Source: Sphingomonas sp. IW22 (GTDB lineage: Bacteria > Pseudomonadota > Alphaproteobacteria > Sphingomonadales > Sphingomonadaceae). Taken from it: a stretch of 64,000 nucleotides of DNA. Positions 15,302 through 23,682 of the stretch are shown here, one piece after another. Each line of letters begins with the position of its first letter. Within the stretch, counting starts at the first letter, position 1. Below the pieces are notes generated by a model, which saw nothing but the letters and a program-made list of their open reading frames with translations, searched no databases and was not told the origin of the DNA. The position numbers and the translations under genes are program-made. Location of the stretch: NCBI RefSeq assembly GCF_041321155.1, contig NZ_JBGGWB010000002.1, forward strand, positions 248,001 through 312,000, given 5' to 3'.

Positions 15302-15778
15302 TCAACTGCGCGCGACCTCGCTCACGCTGCCCGCGAACGCTTCGAAATCGCGCGCTTCGCGAAAGTCCTTATAGACGCTGGCGAAGCGGATATAGGCGAC
15401 GGAATCCAGCCCCTTGAGGCCCTCCATCACCATCTCGCCGATGCGGGTCGAGCTGACCTCGCCTTCGCCGCCGGTTTCGAGCTGTCGCTGAATGCCCGAG
15501 ACGAGTTGCTCGATGCGGACCTGATCGATGGGACGCTTGCGACATGCGATTGCCACCGAACGCAACAGCTTGTCGCGGTCGAACGGTTCGCGACGCGGCT
15601 CGCTGGCATTGGCTTCGGATTTCAGCACCACGAGCTCGCGCAGCTGAATACGCTCGAACGTGGTGAAGCGCGCGGCGCAGGCCGTGCACTGTCGACGGCG
15701 CCGGATGGCCGACCCGTCTTCAGACGGGCGGCTATCCTTCACCTGGCTGTCGTCATGGCCGCAAAATGGGCAGCGCAT
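15302..15778 (-). CDS. nrdR: Transcriptional repressor NrdR
   Basis: A 158-residue ATP/dATP-responsive repressor of ribonucleotide reductase genes. The N-terminal zinc ribbon has C3, C6, C31 and C34 ([16 protein letters not shown]), followed by an ATP-cone domain ([20 protein letters not shown]). The C-terminus has the usual [17 protein letters not shown]. It is last in a minus-strand set glyA, a 54-residue ORF, nrdR; the stop of the small ORF directly abuts its ATG, implying coupled translation. The glyA-nrdR association is common in alphaproteobacteria. Confidence 0.96.
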   Translation of the reverse strand: MRCPFCGHDDSQVKDSRPSEDGSAIRRRRQCTACAARFTTFERIQLRELVVLKSEANASEPRREPFDRDKLLRSVAIACRKRPIDQVRIEQLVSGIQRQLETGGEGEVSSTRIGEMVMEGLKGLDSVAYIRFASVYKDFREARDFEAFAGSVSEVARS

Positions 15779-15943
15779 TCAGATGCCCGGCCCCTGCCTG
15801 TTCTTCTTCGCCTTGAAATAGGCATAGCCGGCGCCGGCAGCCGCGCCGATCACCGGCCCGACGAACGGCACCGGGATTGCGACGACGGCGCCCAGCGCGC
15901 CCCATTTGGCCATGCTCTTGCCCAGCGGCTTGTCGATATCCAT
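15779..15943 (-). CDS. 54-residue glycine-zipper-like small protein
   Basis: A small protein between glyA and nrdR. It starts at the ATG at 15943, with AAGGA upstream, and its stop directly abuts the nrdR start. The sequence has a charged N-terminus (MDIDKPLGKSMAKWG), a glycine/alanine-rich hydrophobic centre (GAVVAIPVPFVGPVIGAAAG) and a basic C-terminus (YFKAKKNRQ). This suggests one or two membrane segments with glycine-zipper packing. No function is recognised. Tight spacing and a good ribosome binding site favour a real gene. Confidence 0.7.
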   Translation of the reverse strand: MDIDKPLGKSMAKWGALGAVVAIPVPFVGPVIGAAAGAGYAYFKAKKNRQGPGI

Positions 15944-15956
15944 TCGGTCAGATCCT

Positions 15957-17261
15957 TCAGTAGATCGGGAAGCGCTCGCACAATGCGCGCACGCGGTTCC
16001 GAACGTCCGCTTCGACCGAAGGGTCCCCGTGCTCACCCTTTGCCTTGAGGCCGTCGAGCACGTCGGCGATCATGTGGCCGATCTCACGGAACTCGACCGT
16101 GCCGAAGCCGCGCGTGGTGCCCGCCGGGCTGCCGACGCGGATGCCGCTGGTCTTGACCGGGGGCAGGGGATCGAACGGGATGCCGTTCTTGTTGCAGGTG
16201 ATGGCAGCGCGTTCCAGCGCTTCGTCCGCATCGCGGCCGGTGACGCCGAGCGGCGACAGGTCGACCAGCGCCAGATGCGTGTCGGTGCCGCCCGCGACCA
16301 GATTGGCGCCGCGTTCACCCAGCGTCGCCGCCAGCACCTTGGCGTTTTCGACGACGGCGGCAATGTAGCTCTTATAGTCGGGACGCAGAGCCTCACCAAA
16401 GGCGACCGCCTTGGCGGCGATGACGTGCATCAGCGGACCGCCCTGAAGGCCGGGGAAGACCGCCGAGTTGATCTTCTTGGCGATGGCTTCGTCATTGGTC
16501 ATGATCATGCCGCCACGCGGGCCGCGCAGCGTCTTGTGCGTGGTGGTGGTCACGACATGCGCATGGCCGAAGGGCGTGGGGTGCAGGCCGCCGGCGACGA
16601 TGCCCGCAAAGTGCGCCATGTCGACCATGAAGGTCGCGCCAACCTCATCCGCGATCGCACGGAAGCGGGCGAAGTCGATCTGGCGCGGATAGGCCGAGCC
16701 GCCCGCGATGATCAGCGTGGGGCGATGTTCCTTGGCCAGCGCCTCGACCTGATCGAAGTCGATCAGATGATCCTCGCGGCGCACGCCATATTGCACGGCG
16801 TTGAACCACTTACCCGACATTGCCGCGCGTGCGCCGTGCGTCAGGTGCCCGCCCGCATCCAGGCTCATGCCCAGAATGGTGTCTCCGGGCTTGGTCAGCG
16901 CCAGCATCACCGCGCCATTGGCCTGCGCGCCCGAATGCGGCTGAACGTTGGCGAAGTTACAGCCGAAGATCGCCTTGGCGCGCTCGATCGCCAGCGTTTC
17001 CACGGCGTCGGAGGGGGCGCAACCCTGATAATAACGCTTGCCGGGATAACCCTCGGCGTATTTGTTGGTGAAGACGCTGCCCTGCGCCTCCAGCACCGCC
17101 TTGGACACGATATTCTCGCTGGCGATCAGTTCGATCTGGTGCCGTTCACGCTCCAGCTCGCTCGATACGCCGGCGAACACTTCGGGGTCCGCCTGTTCCA
17201 GCGCGCGGGTAAAGAAGCCGTCGGGCTGGACATCCGACAGGGTGCTGGGATTGGTGCTCAT
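15957..17261 (-). CDS. glyA: Serine hydroxymethyltransferase
   Basis: A 434-residue PLP enzyme interconverting serine and glycine while loading one-carbon units onto tetrahydrofolate. Landmarks are [11 protein letters not shown] (near 43-53), the [14 protein letters not shown] substrate loop, and the PLP lysine K243 in [15 protein letters not shown]. Full length for the family. It lies upstream of the 54-residue ORF and nrdR on the same strand; rpiB, its usual neighbour, is on the same strand but separated by a gene in the opposite direction. Confidence 0.97.
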   Translation of the reverse strand: MSTNPSTLSDVQPDGFFTRALEQADPEVFAGVSSELERERHQIELIASENIVSKAVLEAQGSVFTNKYAEGYPGKRYYQGCAPSDAVETLAIERAKAIFGCNFANVQPHSGAQANGAVMLALTKPGDTILGMSLDAGGHLTHGARAAMSGKWFNAVQYGVRREDHLIDFDQVEALAKEHRPTLIIAGGSAYPRQIDFARFRAIADEVGATFMVDMAHFAGIVAGGLHPTPFGHAHVVTTTTHKTLRGPRGGMIMTNDEAIAKKINSAVFPGLQGGPLMHVIAAKAVAFGEALRPDYKSYIAAVVENAKVLAATLGERGANLVAGGTDTHLALVDLSPLGVTGRDADEALERAAITCNKNGIPFDPLPPVKTSGIRVGSPAGTTRGFGTVEFREIGHMIADVLDGLKAKGEHGDPSVEADVRNRVRALCERFPIY

Positions 17262-17368
17262 GCGCCGGGCCTTTCGAGTCGAGTAGGAGCGGGGACGGGC
17301 GCCCCGTTTGCCGGTTCCTCTAATGGCTGGCGCGGGTGAATGCCACTATTGATGATGGGGATGTAGCC

Positions 17369-17845
17369 ATGGTGCTCAACCATCCGCCGCCCGCCGGGGA
17401 ATGGTCCTTGCCACCGCCGGCGAAGCTGCTGGGGTTGGCCGGGTTGTTGCCGCAACTGGCCGCGGCAGGTGTCGTCACGGTAATGCCGCGCGAAGCGACT
17501 TTTGCGGCCCAGGCGCTGGGTTTTGCCTATGCCAGCCTGATCCTGAGTTTTCTGGGCGGATTGTGGTGGGGACTGGCCGCCACGCGGCGCGACGCGCCCG
17601 GCTGGATCTATGTCGCGGCGGTTGCGCCCAGCCTGTTCGCGCTGGCCTGCGCGACACCATGGGCGGTGGGCTGGTCGTGGCCCGGGCCGTCGCTGGTGGC
17701 GCTGGCGCTGGCAATCTGGGCAAGCCTGCTTATCGACATGCGACTGGTGAAGGCCGGTTTGGCGCCCGGTTGGTGGATGCGTTTGCGATTCCCGTTGTCG
17801 CTGGTGCTGGGCGGCCTGACGCTGATCGTCGCACTTGCCGCTTAG
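17369..17845 (+). CDS. DUF3429 integral membrane protein
   Basis: A 158-residue inner-membrane protein with about five hydrophobic segments (LLGLAGLLPQLAAAGVV, YASLILSFLGGLWWGLA, FALACATPWAVG and others). The SFLGGLWWGLA motif is typical of DUF3429. Start 17369 has a GGGG stretch upstream; a GTG at 17336 is possible. It runs opposite to its neighbours, and its TAG stop overlaps the rpiB stop in the shared TTAG. Function unknown. Confidence 0.85.
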   Translation: MVLNHPPPAGEWSLPPPAKLLGLAGLLPQLAAAGVVTVMPREATFAAQALGFAYASLILSFLGGLWWGLAATRRDAPGWIYVAAVAPSLFALACATPWAVGWSWPGPSLVALALAIWASLLIDMRLVKAGLAPGWWMRLRFPLSLVLGGLTLIVALAA

Positions 17846-18285
17846 CTGGGCGGCGTGCTGAGCTTTTCGACGCGGGCGACGTGGCGGTCGCCGCCAAAGT
17901 CGGTGGTCAGAAACGCCTCCACACAGGCGCGCGCCATGTCCGGGCCGATCAGGCGCGCGCCCATGGCGATCACATTGGCGTCATTATGTTCGCGCGCCAG
18001 CCGGGCGGAGACCGGTTCGGACACCAGCGCACAGCGGCAGGCGGCAACCCGGTTGATCGCGATCGAAATGCCGATCCCCGAACCGCAAAGCGCGATGCCC
18101 ATTGCGTCCGATCGACCGGCGACGGCCTGCGCCAGTCGATAGCCATAGTCGGGATAATCCACTCGCTCGCTGGTTTCGGGGCCGAGGTCATGGACATCAT
18201 GGCCCTCCTCGCGAAGCCAGTCCACCAGCGCCGCCTTCAGTTCGATCGCGGCGTGGTCTGAGGCGAGGAAGATCGAACGGGTCAT
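17842..18285 (-). CDS. rpiB: Ribose-5-phosphate isomerase B
   Basis: A 147-residue RpiB/LacA-family isomerase interconverting ribose 5-phosphate and ribulose 5-phosphate. The N-terminal IFLASDHAAIELK and the central GIALCGSGIGISIAINR motif with its active-site cysteine are clear, as is REHNDANVIAMGARL. Start ATG 18285 is preceded by GGAAA; a longer upstream reading is low-complexity and rejected. The stop overlaps that of the convergent DUF3429 gene. Confidence 0.95.
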   Translation of the reverse strand: MTRSIFLASDHAAIELKAALVDWLREEGHDVHDLGPETSERVDYPDYGYRLAQAVAGRSDAMGIALCGSGIGISIAINRVAACRCALVSEPVSARLAREHNDANVIAMGARLIGPDMARACVEAFLTTDFGGDRHVARVEKLSTPPS

Positions 18286-18371
18286 CGCGCGTTTCCGGTA
18301 ACTGGGGATGCCGGTCCCTAGCCGACCGCCGGGGCGTTGCCTAGCTTGAGGATCAAGCCACGGAGAATGCC

Positions 18372-18851
18372 ATGAAACATGCTGCCGCCCTGATCGCCCT
18401 GTCACTGGGCGTATCCGCCTGTGGATCGCCCGAGCCGACGCCTGGTCCGGTGGAGGATGAGGCGCTGGCTGCCGAAAATCGCGCCGGACTGGCGGGCGAT
18501 GTCGTCGAATTGCCGGGTGGCGAGGGTGCGGCGGTGGACGATGCGAAAACCACGCCTGAGGCGATTGCGCGCGCCGATGGGTGGGTCGGTCGCTGGCGCG
18601 GCGTCGAGGGGCTGAATCTGGTCGTCGCGCAAGGCGATGCGCCGGGACGCTATCGTCTCGACATGCAATATTCGCTGGATGACCGGGGCGTGTTCGACGG
18701 CGTCGCGACCGACGAGGGCATCGCTTTTTCCCGGCCCGACGGCGCACAGGTGCTAAAGGCTGGCGATGGCAACGCCACGGGCCTGAAATGGCTGGCGGGC
18801 AAGAGCGACTGTCTGATCGTGAAGCCGGCGGAGGGTTATTGCCGCGATTGA
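18372..18851 (+). CDS. Predicted lipoprotein of unknown function
   Basis: A 159-residue protein with a lipoprotein signal: MKHAAALIALSLGVSAC puts the lipidated cysteine at residue 17. The mature part is acidic with a proline-rich start (GSPEPTPGPVEDE). A later domain with GWVGRWRGVEGLNLVV and FDGVATDEGIAFSRPDG may form a small beta-barrel binding fold. Two cysteines near the end could form a disulfide. No family was recognised. It starts 86 bases upstream of the divergently oriented rpiB. Confidence 0.8.
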   Translation: MKHAAALIALSLGVSACGSPEPTPGPVEDEALAAENRAGLAGDVVELPGGEGAAVDDAKTTPEAIARADGWVGRWRGVEGLNLVVAQGDAPGRYRLDMQYSLDDRGVFDGVATDEGIAFSRPDGAQVLKAGDGNATGLKWLAGKSDCLIVKPAEGYCRD

Positions 18852-18931
18852 CGCGATAGGTTCGCGCAACTGTCGCGGGCGCGTCACCGGAACGCCGCGC
18901 CCCTGTCACACCGGGCACCTATGGCGCGGCC

Positions 18932-20167
18932 ATGCTGTCGCATGCCAAAGCTCCCGCCAATCGCGCCGTTCGCGGCGCGGTGCATCGCCATGAGCATCTG
19001 ACCCGACAGGGGCTGCTTGAACGCACATTCACTTTTGCGTTTCGCGGTCTGGTCTATGCCCAGATCTGGGAGGATCCGGCGGTCGATCTGGAAGCACTGG
19101 CGATCACGCCCGATTCCCACGTCGTGACGATTGCCAGCGGCGGCTGCAATGTCTTGTCATATCTGACCGCCGATCCGGCCAAGATCACGGCGGTCGACCT
19201 GAACACCGCGCATATCGCGCTGAACCGCCTGAAGCTGGCGGCGGCGCGGCACCTGCCCGATCACGCCGCATTCCATCGCTTTTTCGGACAGGCCAATCGC
19301 CCGGAAAATGTCGACGCCTATCGCCGCCATGTCCGCCCGCATCTGGACGAGATGACGCGCCGTTACTGGGAGGGGCGCGACCTGATCGGGCGTCGACGCA
19401 TCGGCGGGTTTCAGAAGGGCTTTTATCGCAAGGGCCTGTTGGGCGGATTCATCGGCGCTGCGCATCTGGTTGCCCGCCTGCACGGGCTGAACCCGCGCGA
19501 GATGCTGAACGCGCGTTCGATCGAGGAGCAGCGCGAGATTTTCCGGACGCGCTTTGCCCCCGTGTTCGATCGCCGCTTCGTCCGCTGGCTGGTCGATCAG
19601 CCGGCCTCGCTGTTCGGCCTGGGCATTCCGCCCGCTCAATATGAGGCACTGGCGGGTGACGATCCGCAGGGCATTTCTGCCGTGCTGCGCCACCGGCTGG
19701 AAAAGCTGGCCTGCGATTTCCCGTTGAGCGACAATTATTTCGCGTGGCAGGCATTCGGGCGCGGTTACGGCGAGGGGCCGCAGGCACCGCTGCCGCCCTA
19801 TCTGAAGCCCGAAAATCACGCGATCGTGCAGGGCCGCGTCGACCGGGTCGAGGTGCGCCATGCCAATATGTGCGACTATCTGGACGGCATGCCCGACGCG
19901 TCGCTGGACCGATATATCCTGCTCGATGCACAGGACTGGATGACCGATGCGGTGCTGACCCGGTTGTGGAGCGCGATCACGCGCACCGCGCGACCGGGTG
20001 CGCGCGTCCTGTTCCGCACGGCGGCGGGGCCGACGCTGTTGCCGGGCCGGGTGCCGCAGGCGATCCTGGACCAATGGGATTATCGCGCCGACGAATCGGC
20101 CGACTTCACGCGACGCGACCGGTCGGCCATCTATGGCGGCGTTCACCTGTACGTCCTGAAGGGATGA
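18932..20167 (+). CDS. btaA: BtaA: S-adenosylmethionine:diacylglycerol 3-amino-3-carboxypropyltransferase
   Basis: A 411-residue DUF3419-family enzyme, close to the length of Rhodobacter sphaeroides BtaA. It transfers the aminocarboxypropyl group of SAM to diacylglycerol, giving diacylglycerylhomoserine, the first step of betaine lipid (DGTS) synthesis. Family marks are FRGLVYAQIWEDPAVDLEAL, the SAM-site-like VVTIASGGCNVLSYL with AVDLNTAH, and SLDRYILLDAQDWM. The following gene is a methyltransferase overlapping by four bases, the arrangement of btaA-btaB. No clear Shine-Dalgarno sequence precedes the ATG. Confidence 0.88.
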   Translation: MLSHAKAPANRAVRGAVHRHEHLTRQGLLERTFTFAFRGLVYAQIWEDPAVDLEALAITPDSHVVTIASGGCNVLSYLTADPAKITAVDLNTAHIALNRLKLAAARHLPDHAAFHRFFGQANRPENVDAYRRHVRPHLDEMTRRYWEGRDLIGRRRIGGFQKGFYRKGLLGGFIGAAHLVARLHGLNPREMLNARSIEEQREIFRTRFAPVFDRRFVRWLVDQPASLFGLGIPPAQYEALAGDDPQGISAVLRHRLEKLACDFPLSDNYFAWQAFGRGYGEGPQAPLPPYLKPENHAIVQGRVDRVEVRHANMCDYLDGMPDASLDRYILLDAQDWMTDAVLTRLWSAITRTARPGARVLFRTAAGPTLLPGRVPQAILDQWDYRADESADFTRRDRSAIYGGVHLYVLKG

Positions 20168-20817
20168 TGGGGAGCGATCACGCGCGACGCATGGACGCGA
20201 TCTATGCCGGGCAACGGCATATCTATGACCTGACGCGCAAATATTACCTGCTGGGCCGCGACGGGTTGATCGACGATCTTGCGCCGCGCGCCGGTGACAA
20301 TGTGGTTGAGGTTGGCTGCGGAACGGGTCGCAACCTGATCCTGGCGGCGCGGCGCTGGCCGCAGGCGCGCTGCTATGGCTTCGACATTTCCCGCGAGATG
20401 CTGGAGACGGCGGCGGGGAAGGTCGCGCGCACGGGATTGTCGCCGCGCATCACGCTGGCCCAGGGCGACGCGACTGACTGGAGCCCGCGCGCTCTGTTCG
20501 GGATCGACGCAGCGGACCGCATTTTCATGAGCTATACTCTGTCGATGATCCCCGACTGGCAGGGCGCGATCGCTGCGGCATGCGATGTGCTGGCGCCGGG
20601 CGGTTCGCTGCACATCGTCGATTTCGGCCAGCAGGAGGGGCTGCCCGCACCGTTCCGCGCCGCATTGTTCGCGTGGCTCGACCGGTTCGACGTGACGCCG
20701 CGCGCCGATCTGCAGTCGTGGCTGCGGATCGCCGCAGAAGGCAGCGGCCTGACGCTGGCGTTCAGGCCGCTCTATCGCGGCTATGCGTGGAGCGCGGTGC
20801 TCCGCAGGCCTGTCTGA
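20164..20817 (+). CDS. btaB: BtaB: SAM-dependent N-methyltransferase of betaine lipid synthesis
   Basis: A 217-residue class I methyltransferase with a canonical SAM motif (VVEVGCGTGRN) near residues 47-57, CYGFDISREML as motif II, and the YTLSMIPDW region. BtaB trimethylates diacylglycerylhomoserine to DGTS. Assignment rests on the family pattern plus translational coupling (ATGA) with btaA. An adjacent second ATG at 20167 is also possible. It ends six bases before the convergent neighbour's stop. Confidence 0.87.
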   Translation: MMGSDHARRMDAIYAGQRHIYDLTRKYYLLGRDGLIDDLAPRAGDNVVEVGCGTGRNLILAARRWPQARCYGFDISREMLETAAGKVARTGLSPRITLAQGDATDWSPRALFGIDAADRIFMSYTLSMIPDWQGAIAAACDVLAPGGSLHIVDFGQQEGLPAPFRAALFAWLDRFDVTPRADLQSWLRIAAEGSGLTLAFRPLYRGYAWSAVLRRPV

Positions 20818-20823
20818 CCGCCG

Positions 20824-21531
20824 TCAGTTCGCGGCCATCGCGATGCCGGCGCCCAGTTGACCGCACTGGCGCACCTGCCACTCGTCCTTGCGCCAGCACT
20901 TCTCGTTGATGAAATCGGGCAGGCGCGGCTGATAGGTTTGCAGGGTATAGGCATAGCCGCCATAGGGAAATTGCTGTTCGCCCCATGCGGTCAGGGCGTT
21001 GCGAAGTTCCCGCAGCCGCCGCGCAGCCACATCGTGCAATTGCCCGCGAGGCGCGTGGATCGCATCTTCGCCGATGCTGCCTGCGGTCTGGCAGAAAATG
21101 CGTTGCGCGGACACGGTCGAATAGCCCGAATAGACGCGTGTGCCGAACTGGTCGAACGCGGTCTGACCAGCCTTTACCGTCTTATTCGTGCGTCGGAAAT
21201 ATTTGCCAAGCGTGGCAAAGCTGGCCGCAAGCTCGGTATCATGATCCTTGAGCATGCCGTTATAGTTGCGCAGCGTCAGCAGGGTCGGCTCAAACTGGCA
21301 TTGCAAGGCAGCGACGTTCAGCGCCGCACGCAAATTCCAGACCATTGCCGCGTCCAGCTCCTCGCGAGTGGCACCGGGCAGATCCATGCCCAGAATGCCC
21401 GGCTCACTGCCGGTCACACGCTCGCCCACCAGGTCCTTCGACTTGAAATAGAACTGCGCGTTTGCCGGCGTTGCCGCCATGCCCATCACCGCGGCCGCCA
21501 ATATGCCGCCGATCTTACGCACCAGTTTCAT
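20824..21531 (-). CDS. Exported protein of unknown function
   Basis: A 235-residue protein with a Sec signal peptide (MKLVRKIGGILAAAVMGMAA, cleaved after TPANA) and a GAGGGG sequence before its ATG at 21531. The mature protein has five cysteines (ALQCQF, IFCQT, EKCWRK, RQCGQ region), suggesting disulfides, and a helical centre (WNLRAALNVAALQC). I recall similar proteins in sphingomonads but know no function. A longer upstream in-frame start has no ribosome binding site and would precede the signal peptide, so it was rejected. Confidence 0.78.
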   Translation of the reverse strand: MKLVRKIGGILAAAVMGMAATPANAQFYFKSKDLVGERVTGSEPGILGMDLPGATREELDAAMVWNLRAALNVAALQCQFEPTLLTLRNYNGMLKDHDTELAASFATLGKYFRRTNKTVKAGQTAFDQFGTRVYSGYSTVSAQRIFCQTAGSIGEDAIHAPRGQLHDVAARRLRELRNALTAWGEQQFPYGGYAYTLQTYQPRLPDFINEKCWRKDEWQVRQCGQLGAGIAMAAN

Positions 21532-21653
21532 CACATCCCCTCGACACTCGGACACGCCCCCTTTTCGGACGATGCCAGCGTTAAGCCTTTTTGGTGCGAG
21601 GCAGAAGGGCCAATTTTCTGGCGCCACCGTAACCTGATGAGGAAACGCCGTTC

Positions 21654-21691
21654 TAAAACAAAGGGGCCGCCCGCATCGCGGACGGCCCCTT
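21654..21691 (-). terminator. Intrinsic terminator for the Met-rich lipoprotein gene
   Basis: AAGGGGCCG (21661-21669) and CGGCCCCTT (21683-21691) form a nine-base stem whose 13-base interior can also pair (CCGC/GCGG). Read on the minus strand it is followed by TTTGTTTT at 21654-21660. It lies about 40 bases after the stop of the methionine-rich lipoprotein gene. Confidence 0.88.
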
Positions 21692-21732
21692 CGTATATCA
21701 AGTGACCCGCGCCGAGGCGCTGGCCAACACGA

Positions 21733-22002
21733 TTACATCGCGTTGGTGGTCGCTTCGTTCGACATCATCATGTCGTTCGACATCATGGTGTCGTTCATCA
21801 TCATGGCGTCGTTGCCCATGGTGCCGTCGACCGCGGTCATGTTGTCGGTCATCGTGCCGTCCATCATCGGATCGGTCGTGTTCAGGTCGGTGACAACGGT
21901 GTTCTCGGTCGTCGGCTCGGTGTTGCCGCCGCAGGCCGAAACCAGCAGCGCGGCGCTGGCGATCATCGAACCGGTAACGACCTTGGAGATGAGTGCACGC
22001 AT
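21733..22002 (-). CDS. Methionine-rich small lipoprotein
   Basis: An 89-residue protein from the ATG at 22002, with AGGGAG upstream. A lipoprotein signal ends at SAALLVSACGG, giving a cysteine near residue 25. The mature part is almost entirely Met, Asn, Asp, Thr and Ser in short imperfect repeats (MMDGTMTDN, MGNDAMMMND, MMSNDMMMSN), with about 19 methionines in the protein. It is low complexity and probably unfolded. Clustered Met and Asp residues could bind soft metals such as copper, but no metal-resistance genes are nearby. It has its own terminator, so it is a single-gene unit. Confidence 0.85.
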   Translation of the reverse strand: MRALISKVVTGSMIASAALLVSACGGNTEPTTENTVVTDLNTTDPMMDGTMTDNMTAVDGTMGNDAMMMNDTMMSNDMMMSNEATTNAM

Positions 22003-22069
22003 GTAGAGCTCCCTAGATAGCGGATTTGGCTGGCCTTGCCGGCCGTTAATACCCAAACCGGAGTGGACA

Positions 22070-22783
22070 TTAAACGCTATGCCGACGCCCCTCAAGTCTA
22101 CAATTGGTATCAACTCCAACCAGGGCACCCAGGAACGCCGGGGCCGATAACGCCAGGGCGGCATCAAAAGTTTCCGGTTTCACTGATTTTCCAATTAGTT
22201 GCGTGCTGGTCACCGGGAATTCGGGCAGCCCGCACGGGACGATTCCGCCGAAATGCGACAGATCCGGCGACAGGTTTACCGAAAAGCCGTGCAGCGTCAC
22301 CCATTGGCGCACGCGTACGCCGATCGCGCCGATCTTTGCCTCGGCCCCGCCCTCGCGCGTCCAGATGCCGACGCGGCCCTCCACGGGATAAGCGTCGACC
22401 CCGCAATGACCGAGCGCCGCAATCACCCATTGTTCCAGCGCATGGACATAGCAGCGCACATCACGACCGCGCCGCGACAGGTCGAGCATCACATAGCCGA
22501 TCCGCTGGCCCGGCCCGTGATAGGTGTATCGCCCGCCGCGCCCGGTCTTGAATACCGGAAAGCGCGGGTCGATCAGTTCGGCCGGATCGGCGCTGGTGCC
22601 CGCGGTATAAAGCGGCGGGTGTTCGAGCAGCCAGATACGCTCCGGCGCTTCGCCGGCGCGAATGGCGGCGACGCGCGCTTCCATCGCCTCGACCGCCTGG
22701 GGGTAGGGGACGGGTTCGGGTTCGATCCGCCATTCGATACCGTCGGGCAGCGGGGGCGGAGACGCAGGCTGTGGCAAGTCCAT
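22070..22783 (-). CDS. lipB: Octanoyl-(ACP):protein N-octanoyltransferase
   Basis: A 237-residue LipB that moves octanoyl from acyl carrier protein to lipoyl domains, the first step of lipoate synthesis. The family motif [12 protein letters not shown] is at 82-93, the catalytic lysine is K150 (EAKIGAIG), and the catalytic cysteine is C184 ([11 protein letters not shown]). Start 22783 ([10 protein letters not shown]) is chosen; a longer start at 22852 would overlap the divergent gene. Complete and intact. Confidence 0.95.
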   Translation of the reverse strand: MDLPQPASPPPLPDGIEWRIEPEPVPYPQAVEAMEARVAAIRAGEAPERIWLLEHPPLYTAGTSADPAELIDPRFPVFKTGRGGRYTYHGPGQRIGYVMLDLSRRGRDVRCYVHALEQWVIAALGHCGVDAYPVEGRVGIWTREGGAEAKIGAIGVRVRQWVTLHGFSVNLSPDLSHFGGIVPCGLPEFPVTSTQLIGKSVKPETFDAALALSAPAFLGALVGVDTNCRLEGRRHSV

Positions 22784-22851
22784 TCGGCTTGGTCTAGTGC
22801 GAGAGAGGAATACGGAACAGGTCCGGTATGCAAGTGAGGGGGTGCGGGGCA

Positions 22852-23682
22852 ATGGTCAAGATGACGAGTGTCTGGGACCGCACCAGCGATTTTCTGCGCG
22901 ACGACGGGGCACGGGTGCTGCCGGTCGCAATCGGGCTGATCTTTCTGCCCAATCTGCTGAGCGGCGTGGCTGATGGCGCCGTCGCCGGCCAGCCGGGGGC
23001 GTTGTCGGCGACGGCTGGCATCGCCGCTATTGCCTTTACCCTGCTGACCCTGTGGGGCGGGGCGGCGATCACCGCGTTGGCGATGCGTGCTTCCCCGCCG
23101 GGCGTGGCGGTGGCTCATGCCGGGCGGCGGTTGCCCGCGATCATCGGCTTGACGCTGTTGCTGTTGCTGGCGGCGGCGCTGCTGGTCATGCCGTTTGCGG
23201 CGATTCTGCTCGCCGGGGGCGTGGACATGGCCGCGCTTGAGGCGGCGGGATCGACCCTGCCCGACATGGACGGCCGGACGACGATGATGCTGCTGGCTTA
23301 CGGCGCCTTGTTGTCGATCGTGTCGCTGTGGGTTTCGGCCCGGCTGCTGCTGCTGGTCCCGGTGGTGCTGGCGGAGCGCCTGGGGGTGGGCGCGATCAGG
23401 CGGGTCTGGTCACTGACGCGGGGCCATGGCCTGCGCCTGGTCGGTGTCCTCTTGTTATACGGTCTGGTCGCAGCGGTCGCCACCATGGCGGTGGGTGCCG
23501 TCGCCGGTCTGGTGGGAGCGTTGCTGTCGGGCGACGCGCCGGGCATCAGCATCGGCACGATCATTGCGGCTACGGCCAGCGCGATCGTCGCCACCTTGCT
23601 GAGCGTCGTGCAAAGCGCCTTTGTCGGCAAGCTCTATACCGCGCTCGCGCCCGGGGCCGAGCCTGAGGAATATGTTGCGTGA
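22852..23682 (+). CDS. Polytopic membrane protein of unknown function
   Basis: A 276-residue inner-membrane protein with about six hydrophobic segments ([66 protein letters not shown] and others). The [29 protein letters not shown] stretch resembles membrane domains found in glycerophosphodiester phosphodiesterase-like proteins, where a similar VxAIxRSxxLTxGxxxR signature recurs. The next gene carries the same signature, so the two are distant paralogues. Start 22852 has GAGGGGG upstream; 22828 is possible. Coupled to the next gene by GTGA. Confidence 0.75.
   Translation: MVKMTSVWDRTSDFLRDDGARVLPVAIGLIFLPNLLSGVADGAVAGQPGALSATAGIAAIAFTLLTLWGGAAITALAMRASPPGVAVAHAGRRLPAIIGLTLLLLLAAALLVMPFAAILLAGGVDMAALEAAGSTLPDMDGRTTMMLLAYGALLSIVSLWVSARLLLLVPVVLAERLGVGAIRRVWSLTRGHGLRLVGVLLLYGLVAAVATMAVGAVAGLVGALLSGDAPGISIGTIIAATASAIVATLLSVVQSAFVGKLYTALAPGAEPEEYVA

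Noticed and set aside
15906..17339. Plus-strand ORF of about 477 codons across glyA
   Set aside because: Antisense to a clear serine hydroxymethyltransferase; composition is low quality.
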